A stretch of DNA of 42,117 nucleotides, taken from the NCBI GenBank assembly GCA_947476195.1, contig CANJPT010000031.1, forward strand, positions 1-42,117. The letters are read 5' to 3'. The DNA is from Lewinellaceae bacterium. Lineage in GTDB: Bacteria; Bacteroidota; Bacteroidia; Chitinophagales; Saprospiraceae. Each line of letters begins with the position of its first letter. The stretch's first letter is position 1. Positions 1 through 9,134 of the stretch are shown piece after piece. Under the pieces are notes generated by a model. The model had not been told where the DNA came from. It did not search any database and saw only the letters and a list, made by a program, of their open reading frames with translations. Made by a program: the position numbers and the translations under genes.

Positions 1-2195
1 ATGCCGTAACGCGCAAGCATCTCGCGGTTTCCCTTGATTTGCACTTGCGGGATTTCGATTTGCGGTTCTACGCTCAAATCCACCAAACCATTTATACCTT
101 CTATGCTTGCCTTTATTTCATTGGCAAGGGCATACATCTTTTGTAAATCACTGCCAAAAAGTTTAATGGCAATGTTTGCGCGAGTGCCGGAAAGCATGTG
201 GTCGAGGCGGTGACCGATGGGCTGTCCGATGGTGATATTTGCCCCGGTCACCCCTTTGAGTTTTTCGCGCACATCGACCATGAATGCCTCGCGGTCACGG
301 TCTTTTAACACAAATGGCGCATCGATCTCGGCTGCGTTTACACCCTGTGCATGTTCATCGCTTTCGGCACGACCAGTGCGGCGTGTAGTGATGCCGATTT
401 CAGGTACAGTTAACAAAGCGCGTTCTACCTGGGAGCCGATTTTATTACTTTCTTCCAACGAAATGCCAGGCAAACTCACTGCACTGACAACCAGCGAACC
501 CTCATTGAATTCGGGCAAAAAACTCCGCCCCAAGCGGGACATCAGGACCATCGAACCCAAAAACAGGGCAATGGCAACGACGAAAAGCGGCGTTTTTACC
601 TGCATCGCCCTGCGTAGCGCCGATTCGTACCAACGGTTGAGCCGCTGCACCAGCCAACTTCCTTTGGCTTGCCGGATGAGCATTTTTTCATCCGTCAGCA
701 AATAACTGCACAGCACAGGAGTGAGTGTGACGGCTACCACCAACGATGCGAACAACGCAACAATGAATGAAATCCCCAACGGTGCCAGCATCCGACCTTC
801 CATGCCCGACAGGAAAAACAACGGAATAAATGCAGCGATAATAATAAGCGTGGCATTCAGGATAGACGCACGAATTTCCTTGGAGGCTTCATATACCACC
901 ACAAGGGAAGGCTTCTTTTCAGCGGGTGAACGTAAGGCGTTCTCTTTCAGACGTTTCAGTACGTTGTCCACGTCTATGATCGCGTCATCTACGAGTGCGC
1001 CGATGGCGATGGCCATACCGCCGAGGCTCATGGTATTGATGGTTAAGCCAAGCCATTTTAAGACCAAAATCGCCACTAATAACGACAGCGGAATCGCCAG
1101 CAACGAAATAATAGTAGTGCGGTAGTTCATCAAAAACAGGAACAATACCGCCACTACGAAAAACGAACCTTCGAGCAGCGAACGATTTACATTATTGACG
1201 GATGCCTGTATAAAGTCGCTTTGCCGGAAAATGTCGGAGCGGACATGGACATGAGCGGGCAGATTTTTCTGAATGTCAGCCAATGCCGCGTCCAAACGTT
1301 TGGTCAGTTCCAACGTATTGGTGTTAGGCTGTTTTGACACTGTAAGGATAACTGCCGGGTTGCCACTCAACGCGCCGTCGCCTATTTTGGGCGAGGCTGC
1401 AATTTTCAGTTCAGCCACATCGCTGATTTTCACAGGAAGTTCACCAACGGTTTTGACTACTACGTTGCCCAATTCCTCTAAATTGCCGGTGCGTACCATG
1501 CCGCGCACGATGTATTCGTTGCCGTGGTCATTGATAAAACCTCCAGACGCATTTTGATTGGACGATTCACAGGCTTGAAGCAATTCATTAAGTGTCACGC
1601 CAAAATGTTTCATCTTGACGGGATCAGCAAGCACTTGGTATTGTTTGTATTCTCCACCTATGACGACAACGTTGGCCACACCAGCCGTAGAAAGCAGGCG
1701 CGGACGGATATTCCAATCGGCCACTGTGCGCGTTTCCATAAAATCACTGCTGTCGGAAGTAACTGCGATGAGCATGATTTCACCCATAATAGATGCTTGC
1801 GGGGCAAGCGTCGGGTTGCCGACCCCTGCGGGCAGACCTGCCGAAATCGCAGAAAGTTTTTCTGCCACGATTTGACGTGCCTGGAAAATATCTGTACCCC
1901 ACTCGAACTCGATCCATACAATGCTGATACCAGCTGACGAAGAAGAGCGCACACGGCGCACGTCTGTTGCACCGTTGAGCGCAGATTCGATAGGAAATGA
2001 GACGAGTTTTTCCACTTCTTCCGGGGCCATGCCGTGCGATTCGGTCAACACTACTACTGTCGGAGCGGTGAGGTCGGGGAATACATCTACATCCATGCGG
2101 GAGGCGGTGTAACTGCCCCAAAAGAGAAGTAATATGGCCGCTGCTACAATCATCAACCGATTGTGCAGGGCGTATTGAATTATGTTGTTCAACAT
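1..2195 (-). CDS. Heavy-metal efflux RND transporter, CusA/CzcA family (3' truncated by window)
   Basis: Inner-membrane proton-driven pump of the heavy-metal RND family, partner of the adaptor encoded just upstream. About 731 residues are visible; family members have about 1040, so the C-terminal third lies beyond the left edge. The ATG at 2195 gives MLNNIIQYALHN followed by a hydrophobic TM1 and the typical DVFPDLTAPTV start of the porter domain. TM4 carries GALVDDAIIDVDNVLKR near residue 400, with the acidic pair used for proton relay. The visible end contains HRLDHMLSGTRANIAIKLFG and PQIEIPQVQI, as in CusA and CzcA; the Met in DHML matches one of the CusA porter methionines. The start lies 23 bases after the adaptor stop, so the two form an operon. 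Copper or silver is inferred from context; the sequence alone does not exclude zinc or cobalt. Confidence 0.93.
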   Translation of the reverse strand, partial: MLNNIIQYALHNRLMIVAAAILLLFWGSYTASRMDVDVFPDLTAPTVVVLTESHGMAPEEVEKLVSFPIESALNGATDVRRVRSSSSAGISIVWIEFEWGTDIFQARQIVAEKLSAISAGLPAGVGNPTLAPQASIMGEIMLIAVTSDSSDFMETRTVADWNIRPRLLSTAGVANVVVIGGEYKQYQVLADPVKMKHFGVTLNELLQACESSNQNASGGFINDHGNEYIVRGMVRTGNLEELGNVVVKTVGELPVKISDVAELKIAASPKIGDGALSGNPAVILTVSKQPNTNTLELTKRLDAALADIQKNLPAHVHVRSDIFRQSDFIQASVNNVNRSLLEGSFFVVAVLFLFLMNYRTTIISLLAIPLSLLVAILVLKWLGLTINTMSLGGMAIAIGALVDDAIIDVDNVLKRLKENALRSPAEKKPSLVVVYEASKEIRASILNATLIIIAAFIPLFFLSGMEGRMLAPLGISFIVALFASLVVAVTLTPVLCSYLLTDEKMLIRQAKGSWLVQRLNRWYESALRRAMQVKTPLFVVAIALFLGSMVLMSRLGRSFLPEFNEGSLVVSAVSLPGISLEESNKIGSQVERALLTVPEIGITTRRTGRAESDEHAQGVNAAEIDAPFVLKDRDREAFMVDVREKLKGVTGANITIGQPIGHRLDHMLSGTRANIAIKLFGSDLQKMYALANEIKASIEGINGLVDLSVEPQIEIPQVQIKGNREMLARYG

Positions 2196-2218
2196 TTTTC
2201 TGCTATTTTGGTGATGAT

Positions 2219-3745
2219 TTAGTGTTCGTGACCATGCGCTGGAAGTGTACCTGCGGCTGTACTTAGTTTGATGTTGTACGCACCTTTGGTCACTACCCGC
2301 TCACCCTCGACTACACCGGAAAGCACTTCCACGTTTTGACCGTCACTACCACCAATTTTGAGTTCGCGTTTTTGGAAGGATTCGCCTTCTGTCTGGACAT
2401 AACAGAAGTAACTGTTCTGCTCTTCCATCACCGCCGAAGCCGGGATCACCAATGCCGCCGACTGTGCATTAGTTTTCAAAAACACTTCGATAAATGCCCC
2501 TGGAATTATGCCCTCCTTATTGTCCACCTCGAAAAAAACGGGGATGAACAGCGTGTTTTCCGCCGATTTTCCAATAGAAACCAAGCGGCCATTTAGTTCG
2601 GCGAGAGAATAAACTTTGCCATTTCCCGTCCGGAAATTCGCTGATGTGATACCATTGATTTTTGAAAAAACCGTTTGTGATACCTCGGCTTTTACCACCA
2701 ATTTTTTGCTTTTGGAAATCAGTGCCAACGGTGCACCCGTCTCAACAAACTGTCCGTCAGTAACCAGCAGCGATTTGACAAAACCGGCACGGTTGGTGCG
2801 AATGGTTTGACCGCCCTGTCCGTAATTACCCGACAGTGAAGCCACCAGTGATTGGGCATTTTCGTAGATATTTTTGGCTTGTAGAAAATCCCTTTCCACC
2901 AGAAGCCGGTCGTTGTAAAGTTTTTGACTGCGCTCGAAATCGGCTTTGGCTTTCGCCAGATTGTTTCGCGCTTCCTGGATTTGCAGGGGTGCGTTGCGGT
3001 CGGTCAATCCCTGACTCGATACGGTGAACAGCACTGCGCCAGCCCCAACGGATGAACCCTCAAACAATCCCGATTTGTTGATGCGGACAATACCCGCTGT
3101 TTTTGCCGATACTGTTTCCTCATCGCCGGGCGCGGTAATGACCACGCCCGAAGTTTTCACCACATTGGCGAATGCAGCACGTTGGACTGGTTGGTTGGCA
3201 AAGTCAATTTTCCAGGCTTGCTCTTTCAGGTAAGTGATGTCGTTACCGCCGCCGGATTCGGGTTCCTGTTGGGCGATAGCGGTTTTTTCATCGGCAAAAA
3301 CGGTCACGCTATCTAGTACCACTTGATCGGTATAATCAGGTGTTTTGATGTCGAATACGAGTTTGTAAAGTCCTGGTTTTTCCGGGGTCATGCGCAAACG
3401 GAAAATGCCTGGAATCTGCGGCGCGTCGGCGGTAATGCTTTGGCTACCTGCCGAGCCGCTCATTGTAAGCGTAACGCTACCTTCGCCGATGGCTTTGAAC
3501 GACTCACCAAGGGTGGTGAAATGTGCTGCGAAACGGCTTTCCTGACCCACCACCAAGGGTTTGAACTCCACGAAAAGCTCGGTTTTAGCGGTGTAGAGCG
3601 TGATGGCGAGGGCTTCGAGTTCGGATTCAGCAGCAGGATGGCTGCCATCGGCGTTGTGGGTATGCCCGCCTTCGGCGTCATGGCTATGCGGTTGGCATGC
3701 GGCTACCAAAAGGGTCGCCAGCAAGCCAATGAATATGTGTTTCAT
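2219..3745 (-). CDS. RND efflux periplasmic adaptor lipoprotein (CusB-like, His-rich N-terminus)
   Basis: Membrane-fusion protein of 508 residues linking the downstream RND pump to an outer-membrane channel. The N-terminus is a lipoprotein signal with lipobox LVAAC (Cys17), followed by a His-rich segment (HSHDAEGGHTHNADGSH) that probably binds metal. The first ~170 mature residues form an extra beta-rich domain seen in Bacteroidota CusB homologues. The HlyD-like lipoyl/hairpin core then starts near VKTSGVVITAPGDE, with the coiled hairpin around LQIQEARNNLAKAKADFERSQKL and a C-terminal barrel ending in VVEGERVVTKGAYNIK. The C-terminal tail is also His-containing (AHGHEH). It precedes the RND gene by 23 bases. 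No TolC gene accompanies this pair in the window; it may lie beyond the left end or be shared with the other system. Confidence 0.92.
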   Translation of the reverse strand: MKHIFIGLLATLLVAACQPHSHDAEGGHTHNADGSHPAAESELEALAITLYTAKTELFVEFKPLVVGQESRFAAHFTTLGESFKAIGEGSVTLTMSGSAGSQSITADAPQIPGIFRLRMTPEKPGLYKLVFDIKTPDYTDQVVLDSVTVFADEKTAIAQQEPESGGGNDITYLKEQAWKIDFANQPVQRAAFANVVKTSGVVITAPGDEETVSAKTAGIVRINKSGLFEGSSVGAGAVLFTVSSQGLTDRNAPLQIQEARNNLAKAKADFERSQKLYNDRLLVERDFLQAKNIYENAQSLVASLSGNYGQGGQTIRTNRAGFVKSLLVTDGQFVETGAPLALISKSKKLVVKAEVSQTVFSKINGITSANFRTGNGKVYSLAELNGRLVSIGKSAENTLFIPVFFEVDNKEGIIPGAFIEVFLKTNAQSAALVIPASAVMEEQNSYFCYVQTEGESFQKRELKIGGSDGQNVEVLSGVVEGERVVTKGAYNIKLSTAAGTLPAHGHEH

Positions 3746-3866
3746 TGCGGATGCGTTGATAATGAAATGTTTAGGAAAAAGAACAAGCCTTTGGAATAGC
3801 AGCTAGACTATGACACCGCAATGGGTTCATAAATGTAGGGCTCCGATTCCAATAAGCTAAAACGGC

Positions 3867-4268
3867 TCAACCAAGCGGAGGCCGGAAGATGTCCTGTCCA
3901 AATAGGCGGGAACAGAAATCATTGCTTCCGAAAGCATGCTTTGGCAGGAATTCCTGAGCGTTACTCAGGCTAATTATCGGAAGGTCAGAAGGCAGCAAAA
4001 TATTAAGTGCAACGCAAGATGCATCGGCACACCGAAAAGGCAAATTGGAATGATCCTGACTTGCATCATCGTGATGCTCTCGTCCACCATAGTGCTGGGC
4101 AAGAAAATCGAAAAAAGTCAGATGGTCGCCATGTTCTTGGTGAGCATGGTCATGATGTGCGTAAAAATGAGATACGAGTGCTGGCAACTTCGCCAGCTGT
4201 CCCAATAGCGGAGACATACCCTGCGCAAGCAGGAGTAGGGCGAAGAAGATGGCGACATAATTTCTCAT
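3867..4268 (-). CDS. Small secreted His-rich protein, unknown function
   Basis: Protein of 133 residues, not assigned to a named enzyme family. It begins with an uncleaved or cleavable signal segment (MRNYVAIFFALLLLAQG), then has a His/Asp-rich stretch (HFYAHHDHAHQEHGDH and REHHDDASQDHSN), two cysteines spaced C-x4-C (RCADASC) and a C-terminus ending IFRPPLG. The His-rich stretch suggests metal binding in the envelope. The closing IF-x-PP signature resembles the end of the other small Cys/His protein at 9270-9680 and of small Bacteroidota proteins often found beside metal efflux genes (NCBI HYC_CC_PP-type). That family link is a resemblance, not a demonstrated assignment. It sits 28 bases after the multicopper oxidase gene and 121 bases before the CusB-like gene, all on the same strand. 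Confidence 0.75.
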   Translation of the reverse strand: MRNYVAIFFALLLLAQGMSPLLGQLAKLPALVSHFYAHHDHAHQEHGDHLTFFDFLAQHYGGREHHDDASQDHSNLPFRCADASCVALNILLPSDLPIISLSNAQEFLPKHAFGSNDFCSRLFGQDIFRPPLG

Positions 4269-4296
4269 ACGGGCGCAAAGGTAGGTAAATAAAACC

Positions 4297-7011
4297 TCAA
4301 TAGATCAAGGTGATGCCCGCTCCCAAGCCCATATCGCTGTCATAGTGGGTGGACAAAGCAAAGTATTTGGTGAGGATGTATCTAAACCCGGCCATGTATT
4401 CCTTGTCCGAGTTTACCATAAAATTGAATCTAAGCCGCTTTGCAATCGGAACATCCTCTCGTCCCAGTTGAAAGCGGAACTTGCCATCCGTATCTACCCT
4501 CGCATCGGCGACAAACAACATCGGAAGCACATAGGAGAGTCCCACGACGGCGGCCTTACGGTTGTTTTTGTTGCTTGTTTGCCCGAACATGGTCTTTGCC
4601 TCGTTGCCGAAAATGTTTTTTGGGCTTCCTTCCAAATCGAAAAAACCGTCTTGCAATTTGCCCTCCTTTTTATAATGGTAGTCAAAACCGGCATAAGGAT
4701 AGAGCCATTGCATCTTGCCTAAATACCGCCCAACGGTGGTCTCGCTTTCGTAGCCATGCTCGTCGTGATAGCCGAGATGCCAGAGCGTACCGAATTTCCA
4801 TCGTGTGTTCATCAGCCCAGCCTCGCCGTCCGAGCCGTTGCTTTCGAGGCCGACCCGCGCCATTGAATGAAATTTTCGGTCATCGGCAAACAATTGGCGT
4901 TGTGCCAATTTTGGATTGGGTATCTCGGGGTTCGGGGCTTGATTTTCATACGAAAAAACCCGACCCATGCCGCTCATCATGTGGTAGAGGATATGGCAAT
5001 GGAAAAACCAGTCGCCCTCGACATTGGCGTAGAATTCCAGGGTATCCGTTTCCATCGGCATAATGTCTACGATGTTTTTCAGCGGGGCATACTCGCCCTG
5101 CCCGTTAAGCAACCTGAAATCGTGTCCGTGCAAATGCATAGGGTGACGCATCATAGAGCCATTATGGAGGACAAGGCGCACAATTTCTCCTTTTTTGATC
5201 AGGATTTTATCGCTTTCAGACACCACCTTGTTGTTCAGACTCCAAACGTATCGGTTCATATTTCCCGATAATTCAAAGTGCAATTCCTTTACGGGAGCAT
5301 TTTTGGGCAGTGTTGTTTTGGTGGGCGATTTCAACATCGCGTAGTTCAGGGTCGTGATGTCTGAGAGGGCATTGGCATCATACTGCGCCTCGTCCATTTT
5401 ATGGTCTTCTTTGTGCTTGTCTCTCATTTTGTGCCCTTTTTTTTTCTCCGGCATCCCGGTGATTTCCGGATACATCACGACGTTCATATCCATTTGGTTT
5501 AGCGACATGTTCATGCCCATATCGTCCAGATCACCATTCATTTTCATCATTCCATTCATCATCTTCATGCCTTCAAAATATTTCAGTTTAGGCAATCTGG
5601 TCGCTAATTGTTTAGTACCGGAGCCTAAAAACAAGGATGCCGATTTTGTGCGGTCTTCAGGTGTTACTAAAAACTCGTAAGACATTTTTTCCTCAGGAAT
5701 GGTAACAACGACATCGTAAGTTTCTGAAACGGCTATAAGTAGCCTGTCTACCGCTACAGGTTCTACATCGTTGCCATCATTTGCAACGACGGTTATTTTA
5801 CCGCCTGCATAGCTGAGCCAAAAATTTGTGGAAGCGCCACCGTTTGCAATTCTTAAGCGGATTTTATCGCCTGCCTTGAATTGAGTTAGTTGGCTTTCGC
5901 TTTTTCCATTGATCAGGAACCTTTCGTAATAGACATCGCTCACATCCATTGCATTCATGCGCTTCCATTCGTTGGCGACTTTGGTCTTAAAATACCCTTG
6001 CTTTATGGCTTCTGCATAACTTTGGGTGGTGCCTTTTTTAATAGCAAACCAATCCGTAGCGTTGTGCAACATCCGGTGGACATTGTTGGGGTTCATGTCT
6101 GTCCATTCGCTTAAAACTATGGGTACGGTTGGTATATCCGGCTCCGCCCTTTTGTTCATGATAAAAGCGCCGTACATCCCAATTTGTTCCTGCAACCCTG
6201 AATGGCTGTGATACCAGTGTGTGCCATGTTGAATTATTGGAAACTTATACAAATAGGTGGTGTGAGGCTTTATAGGCATTTGGGTCAGGTAGGGTACACC
6301 ATCAAATCTATTCGGCAAAAACAAACCATGCCAGTGCATGGAAGTTGCTTCGTTCAATTCATTGTGCACATAAATTTCTGCGGTATCCCCCTCTGTAAAA
6401 GTCAGCGCAGGCATGGGTATTTGCCCATTCGCGGCGATGGCACGCCTGGTTTTGCCGGAAAAGTTGACCATGGTATCGCGGAGGTACAAATCATATCGGA
6501 CAGTTCGAGGGGGCGTTTTGTTTGGAATCTTTTTTGTAGGCAGTGATTCGGCCTTGGGTATTTTCTCCATTTTCATGGGGTCTTTGCTGTCACCCATATC
6601 CATAGATTTTGCTGCTGGCGCATCGGTTTTTGGTGCAGGTATGCCCGGTTTCTCCATGTTCATGCCAGGCATTTTTACCGTGTCCTTTTGTATGGCAATA
6701 TGTTCGTGTGTCTCGTGTTCAGGTTTGGGTTTTGGTTTCACTTTTTTGCCCTTCACTTTGACCAAAGTCATACCGCATATTGGGCAAGTACCGGGCTTAT
6801 CATTGTGGACCTTCGGGTCCATTGTACAAGTGTAGTATGAACCGTCGGGCAGCGATTTACCGTTGTTCTGGGCAAAAACGGCGTAGGTGTTGAAGAAAGA
6901 CAACACAAAAACCAGTGTGATCAATTTAGCTTTTTTGGGTGAACCGAAAATCCCGCCAAAACCCGCTATCACTGGCAACACTTTTTGACAAATATTTTTT
7001 TGAAAAGCCAT
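4297..7011 (-). CDS. Multicopper oxidase with N-terminal HMBD and C-terminal CopB-like beta-barrel
   Basis: A 904-residue exported protein predicted to oxidise Cu(I) in the envelope. Residues ~29-48 form the signal segment. Residues 58-87 are a heavy-metal-binding domain (CTMDP...CPICGM). A Lys/His/Met linker follows, then three cupredoxin domains: HWHG at 226-229, HWYHSHSG at 265-272, HPMHLHGHDF at 623-632, and HCHILYHMMSGM at 671-682 with a candidate axial Met. All four copper-ligand motifs are present. A Met/His/Asp-rich insert (about 480-545) resembles Cu(I)-binding Met-rich inserts of CopA/CueO. From ~705 to the end the protein changes character: amphipathic strands ending in aromatic TLIY resemble CopB (PF05275), an outer-membrane barrel normally encoded separately. 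Usual CopA-type oxidases are ~600 residues. The ATG at 7011 lies 18 bases after the haem-binding gene. Confidence 0.93.
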   Translation of the reverse strand: MAFQKNICQKVLPVIAGFGGIFGSPKKAKLITLVFVLSFFNTYAVFAQNNGKSLPDGSYYTCTMDPKVHNDKPGTCPICGMTLVKVKGKKVKPKPKPEHETHEHIAIQKDTVKMPGMNMEKPGIPAPKTDAPAAKSMDMGDSKDPMKMEKIPKAESLPTKKIPNKTPPRTVRYDLYLRDTMVNFSGKTRRAIAANGQIPMPALTFTEGDTAEIYVHNELNEATSMHWHGLFLPNRFDGVPYLTQMPIKPHTTYLYKFPIIQHGTHWYHSHSGLQEQIGMYGAFIMNKRAEPDIPTVPIVLSEWTDMNPNNVHRMLHNATDWFAIKKGTTQSYAEAIKQGYFKTKVANEWKRMNAMDVSDVYYERFLINGKSESQLTQFKAGDKIRLRIANGGASTNFWLSYAGGKITVVANDGNDVEPVAVDRLLIAVSETYDVVVTIPEEKMSYEFLVTPEDRTKSASLFLGSGTKQLATRLPKLKYFEGMKMMNGMMKMNGDLDDMGMNMSLNQMDMNVVMYPEITGMPEKKKGHKMRDKHKEDHKMDEAQYDANALSDITTLNYAMLKSPTKTTLPKNAPVKELHFELSGNMNRYVWSLNNKVVSESDKILIKKGEIVRLVLHNGSMMRHPMHLHGHDFRLLNGQGEYAPLKNIVDIMPMETDTLEFYANVEGDWFFHCHILYHMMSGMGRVFSYENQAPNPEIPNPKLAQRQLFADDRKFHSMARVGLESNGSDGEAGLMNTRWKFGTLWHLGYHDEHGYESETTVGRYLGKMQWLYPYAGFDYHYKKEGKLQDGFFDLEGSPKNIFGNEAKTMFGQTSNKNNRKAAVVGLSYVLPMLFVADARVDTDGKFRFQLGREDVPIAKRLRFNFMVNSDKEYMAGFRYILTKYFALSTHYDSDMGLGAGITLIY

Positions 7012-7029
7012 TTTAGGAACTTCATTTAT

Positions 7030-7497
7030 TTAGTGATTGGTAGCGGTGCTGTCCCTCGAATCGTTTGCCCAATTGAGAAGCAACTCTTTTTCTGAAGGCG
7101 ACAACACCGCATTTCTGTGAAGTAAAAGATAGGAAGGCAAAGGCATTACCCCTCCTTCAATCTGTTTGCCGATTGATTCCAGTTTGCTCCCTTGCCGCCG
7201 CTTCGAGTACGCGCCGAACTCGCTGAAATTCAATTTCTCCTTTCCATTACGAACGTGGTAGGCCATGAACCAACTACCGGGCTGAATATAACTATACCAT
7301 GGGTAATGCGTATTGTTGCTGTGGCAGTCGAAACATGACCTTGCCAAAATACCTTGCACTCCTTCCGGTATATCTAATGTCTTGGAAATATCCGTGTCCA
7401 TAACCTGCCCGGTTTCGTTGCGGGCAGGTTGGATAAACTGGATAAGCAAGAAAATTGCGGTTGCGGCCAACGCTATTCTTTTCAACCGTGCCTTCAT
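7030..7497 (-). CDS. Haem-binding domain protein (single CxxCH)
   Basis: A 155-residue protein of the Haem_bd type (PF14376). An N-terminal hydrophobic anchor (residues ~8-23, ALAATAIFLLIQFI) places it in the periplasm, tethered to or released from the inner membrane. It has one c-type haem motif, CFDCH at 55-59, followed by the family signature HYPWYSYIQP and later GGVMPLPSYLLLH, which supplies a possible Met axial ligand. The motif predicts a covalently bound haem and a role in electron transfer or haem-based sensing; the actual partner is unknown. It starts 2 bases after the DUF3347 gene stop and is followed after 18 bases by the multicopper oxidase, so it could accept electrons from that oxidase. 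That is inference from position only. Confidence 0.85.
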   Translation of the reverse strand: MKARLKRIALAATAIFLLIQFIQPARNETGQVMDTDISKTLDIPEGVQGILARSCFDCHSNNTHYPWYSYIQPGSWFMAYHVRNGKEKLNFSEFGAYSKRRQGSKLESIGKQIEGGVMPLPSYLLLHRNAVLSPSEKELLLNWANDSRDSTATNH

Positions 7498-7499
7498 TT

Positions 7500-8198
7500 T
7501 TATTTGATTTCCTCTTTCACTTTACCACAGGTGTACATTTTTTTGCCATAATAAGGGTTGGCAATTTCTTTGGTCTCACTCAACCAAATAGCTCCTTTCC
7601 CTTTGTCGTACATCGGGCAAAAATCCTCGTACAACGGCTGTCCGGATGGACCAAAGGCTTTCACCAAATCATAAAAATCCTTGCTCAAGAGTGCAAAATG
7701 TTCCCGTTGATGCTCGATGTTGCCACCGTTCGAGCCAATATGTTCGGCATGTTCACGAGCATCATCTTCCACTTCATCGTACATCATTTGCTGTTCGGCA
7801 GTCAAGGCACTTTTGTCGAAACCTTTGAAGGTCGCTTCCAGCGCTTTTCCTGCGGCTGCGGCATCCTGGCTTTTGTCGGCAGTGAACGCATTCTTCAAGA
7901 GCAAGTAACCATCCACGATTGTTTTGATAGAAGTAGTACCTGCTGCTTGATTGTTAGTTGCAGTGCTGCTTGTAGTGGCCGAATTATTCATATCTTTAAC
8001 TTCGGTCAATTCCATCCCGCATTTGGAGCACTTGTCGCCTTTTTTTCCGGTAATCTCCGGGTGCATTGGACAAGCGTACATGGTTTCCATTCCGGATTGC
8101 GCGGAATCTTGAGTCTTGTTCTCATTTTGTGATGGATTGTTTTTACAAGCGGCAAGCCCCAAGAACAGGGCGCAAAGAATCATTATTGAATTTTTCAT
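7500..8198 (-). CDS. DUF3347 lipoprotein with heavy-metal-binding domain
   Basis: A 232-residue predicted lipoprotein (lipobox LGLAAC, Cys18). Residues ~40-67 form an HMBD (YACPMHPEI...CSKCGMEL), the short Cys/His/Met module found on CusB-like adaptors. The remainder, from about residue 85, is a DUF3347 helical domain (PF11827), ending with DFCPMYDKGKGAIWLSE and NPYYGKKMYTCG; the Met, Cys and His residues there suggest a metal site. The function of DUF3347 is not established; it often occurs next to or fused with copper efflux adaptors in Bacteroidota. It follows a paralogous DUF3347 protein that has a different metal-binding head. The start is supported by an AT-rich leader (AAATTTTAAAC before ATG) very like that of its upstream neighbour. 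Confidence 0.88.
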   Translation of the reverse strand: MKNSIMILCALFLGLAACKNNPSQNENKTQDSAQSGMETMYACPMHPEITGKKGDKCSKCGMELTEVKDMNNSATTSSTATNNQAAGTTSIKTIVDGYLLLKNAFTADKSQDAAAAGKALEATFKGFDKSALTAEQQMMYDEVEDDAREHAEHIGSNGGNIEHQREHFALLSKDFYDLVKAFGPSGQPLYEDFCPMYDKGKGAIWLSETKEIANPYYGKKMYTCGKVKEEIK

Positions 8199-8235
8199 TG
8201 TTTAAAATTTGTAAGTGAGATGATAAAAGCAATAC

Positions 8236-9108
8236 TCATTTTAAGGTCTCCGTCACGCTCCCACATGTGAGCATTTGGTTCCCGTAATATGGGTTTTTGA
8301 TCGCTTTTTCGGTGCTGAGCCAATCACCGCCTTTTCCATCATTGTACATTGGGCAATGATCGTAATAGACCGCTGTTTCGGGTTTTACGACCTTCATTAC
8401 TTCGTATATGTTTTTAGACAGGGAAGCAAAGAATTCACGCTGCGATTTGATCTTCTGTGTGATTTTAATCTTCTCAGTATCAGCGCTCAGTTTTGGCTGA
8501 AACTTCATCCAGACGCTGTGATGCGCAGGTTGCATTGCTTCCATTTTTACGACTGCAATAGCATCATAAAGGGTTTTTGCCTGCGCTGCGGCAGTCGGGC
8601 CATCAGAAGCCACCAAAGCATTTTTTAATGCAAAATAAGCCGAGTACACTTCTGATAAAGGGTTTTGATCTGCGGCGGGAACAGCCTGTTTCTTGACTAT
8701 GCTTGCTGTGGACGTGGTTAGCACGGTTGGCGTTGTCGCAAGATTTTCCGTTGACCCTTCCGTCTTTTTAGGTCGCTCGTATTGGCAACACCCCGGAAGG
8801 TTTGCATAAACATCGTCCGGGGCGGAAAATTTGTCACTGTCATAGCCTGCTGCCGCAATGCTTTTCAGCACTGCATCAGCATTCGTTTTAGTACTGTCGA
8901 AAGTGATCTGCGCCATTTTTGTATCCTGATCCCAATCGGCTTTGGCTTCACCTTTTTTGAAGGCAGCCTTTTCGATGGTCTTTTCACACATTCCACAATT
9001 GCCATAAACGATAATCGCCTCGGTTTTGGTGTTTGGAATTTGTGCGTCACAACTGGAGAAAATGAACAATGCCGTCAGGGACATTGCAATATTTTTGAGC
9101 AAACTCAT
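8236..9108 (-). CDS. HMA-domain plus DUF3347 lipoprotein
   Basis: A 290-residue predicted lipoprotein (lipobox FIFSSC, Cys20). Residues ~29-100 form a heavy-metal-associated (HMA/CopZ-like) ferredoxin fold with the metal motif GNCGMC (Cys38, Cys41), followed by PGCCQY near 106-110, an extra Cys pair. From about residue 145 onward it is a DUF3347 domain ending DHCPMYNDGKGGDWLSTE and NPYYGNQMLTCG, closely matching the tail of the next gene. The two neighbours look like duplicates that acquired different metal-binding heads (HMA here, HMBD there). A periplasmic metal chaperone or sponge role is inferred. The gene is preceded by a structured inverted-repeat leader (9135-9226), and its ATG is immediately preceded by an AT-rich segment. 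Confidence 0.88.
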   Translation of the reverse strand: MSLLKNIAMSLTALFIFSSCDAQIPNTKTEAIIVYGNCGMCEKTIEKAAFKKGEAKADWDQDTKMAQITFDSTKTNADAVLKSIAAAGYDSDKFSAPDDVYANLPGCCQYERPKKTEGSTENLATTPTVLTTSTASIVKKQAVPAADQNPLSEVYSAYFALKNALVASDGPTAAAQAKTLYDAIAVVKMEAMQPAHHSVWMKFQPKLSADTEKIKITQKIKSQREFFASLSKNIYEVMKVVKPETAVYYDHCPMYNDGKGGDWLSTEKAIKNPYYGNQMLTCGSVTETLK

Positions 9109-9134
9109 TTTTTAAAATTTAAGCGTAAATGGTG

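Noticed and set aside
217-2112. Several plus-strand ORFs and a second minus-frame ORF over the left-end RND gene
   Set aside because: They overlap a long minus-strand frame with clear RND pump motifs; their products are low-complexity shadow translations without family features.
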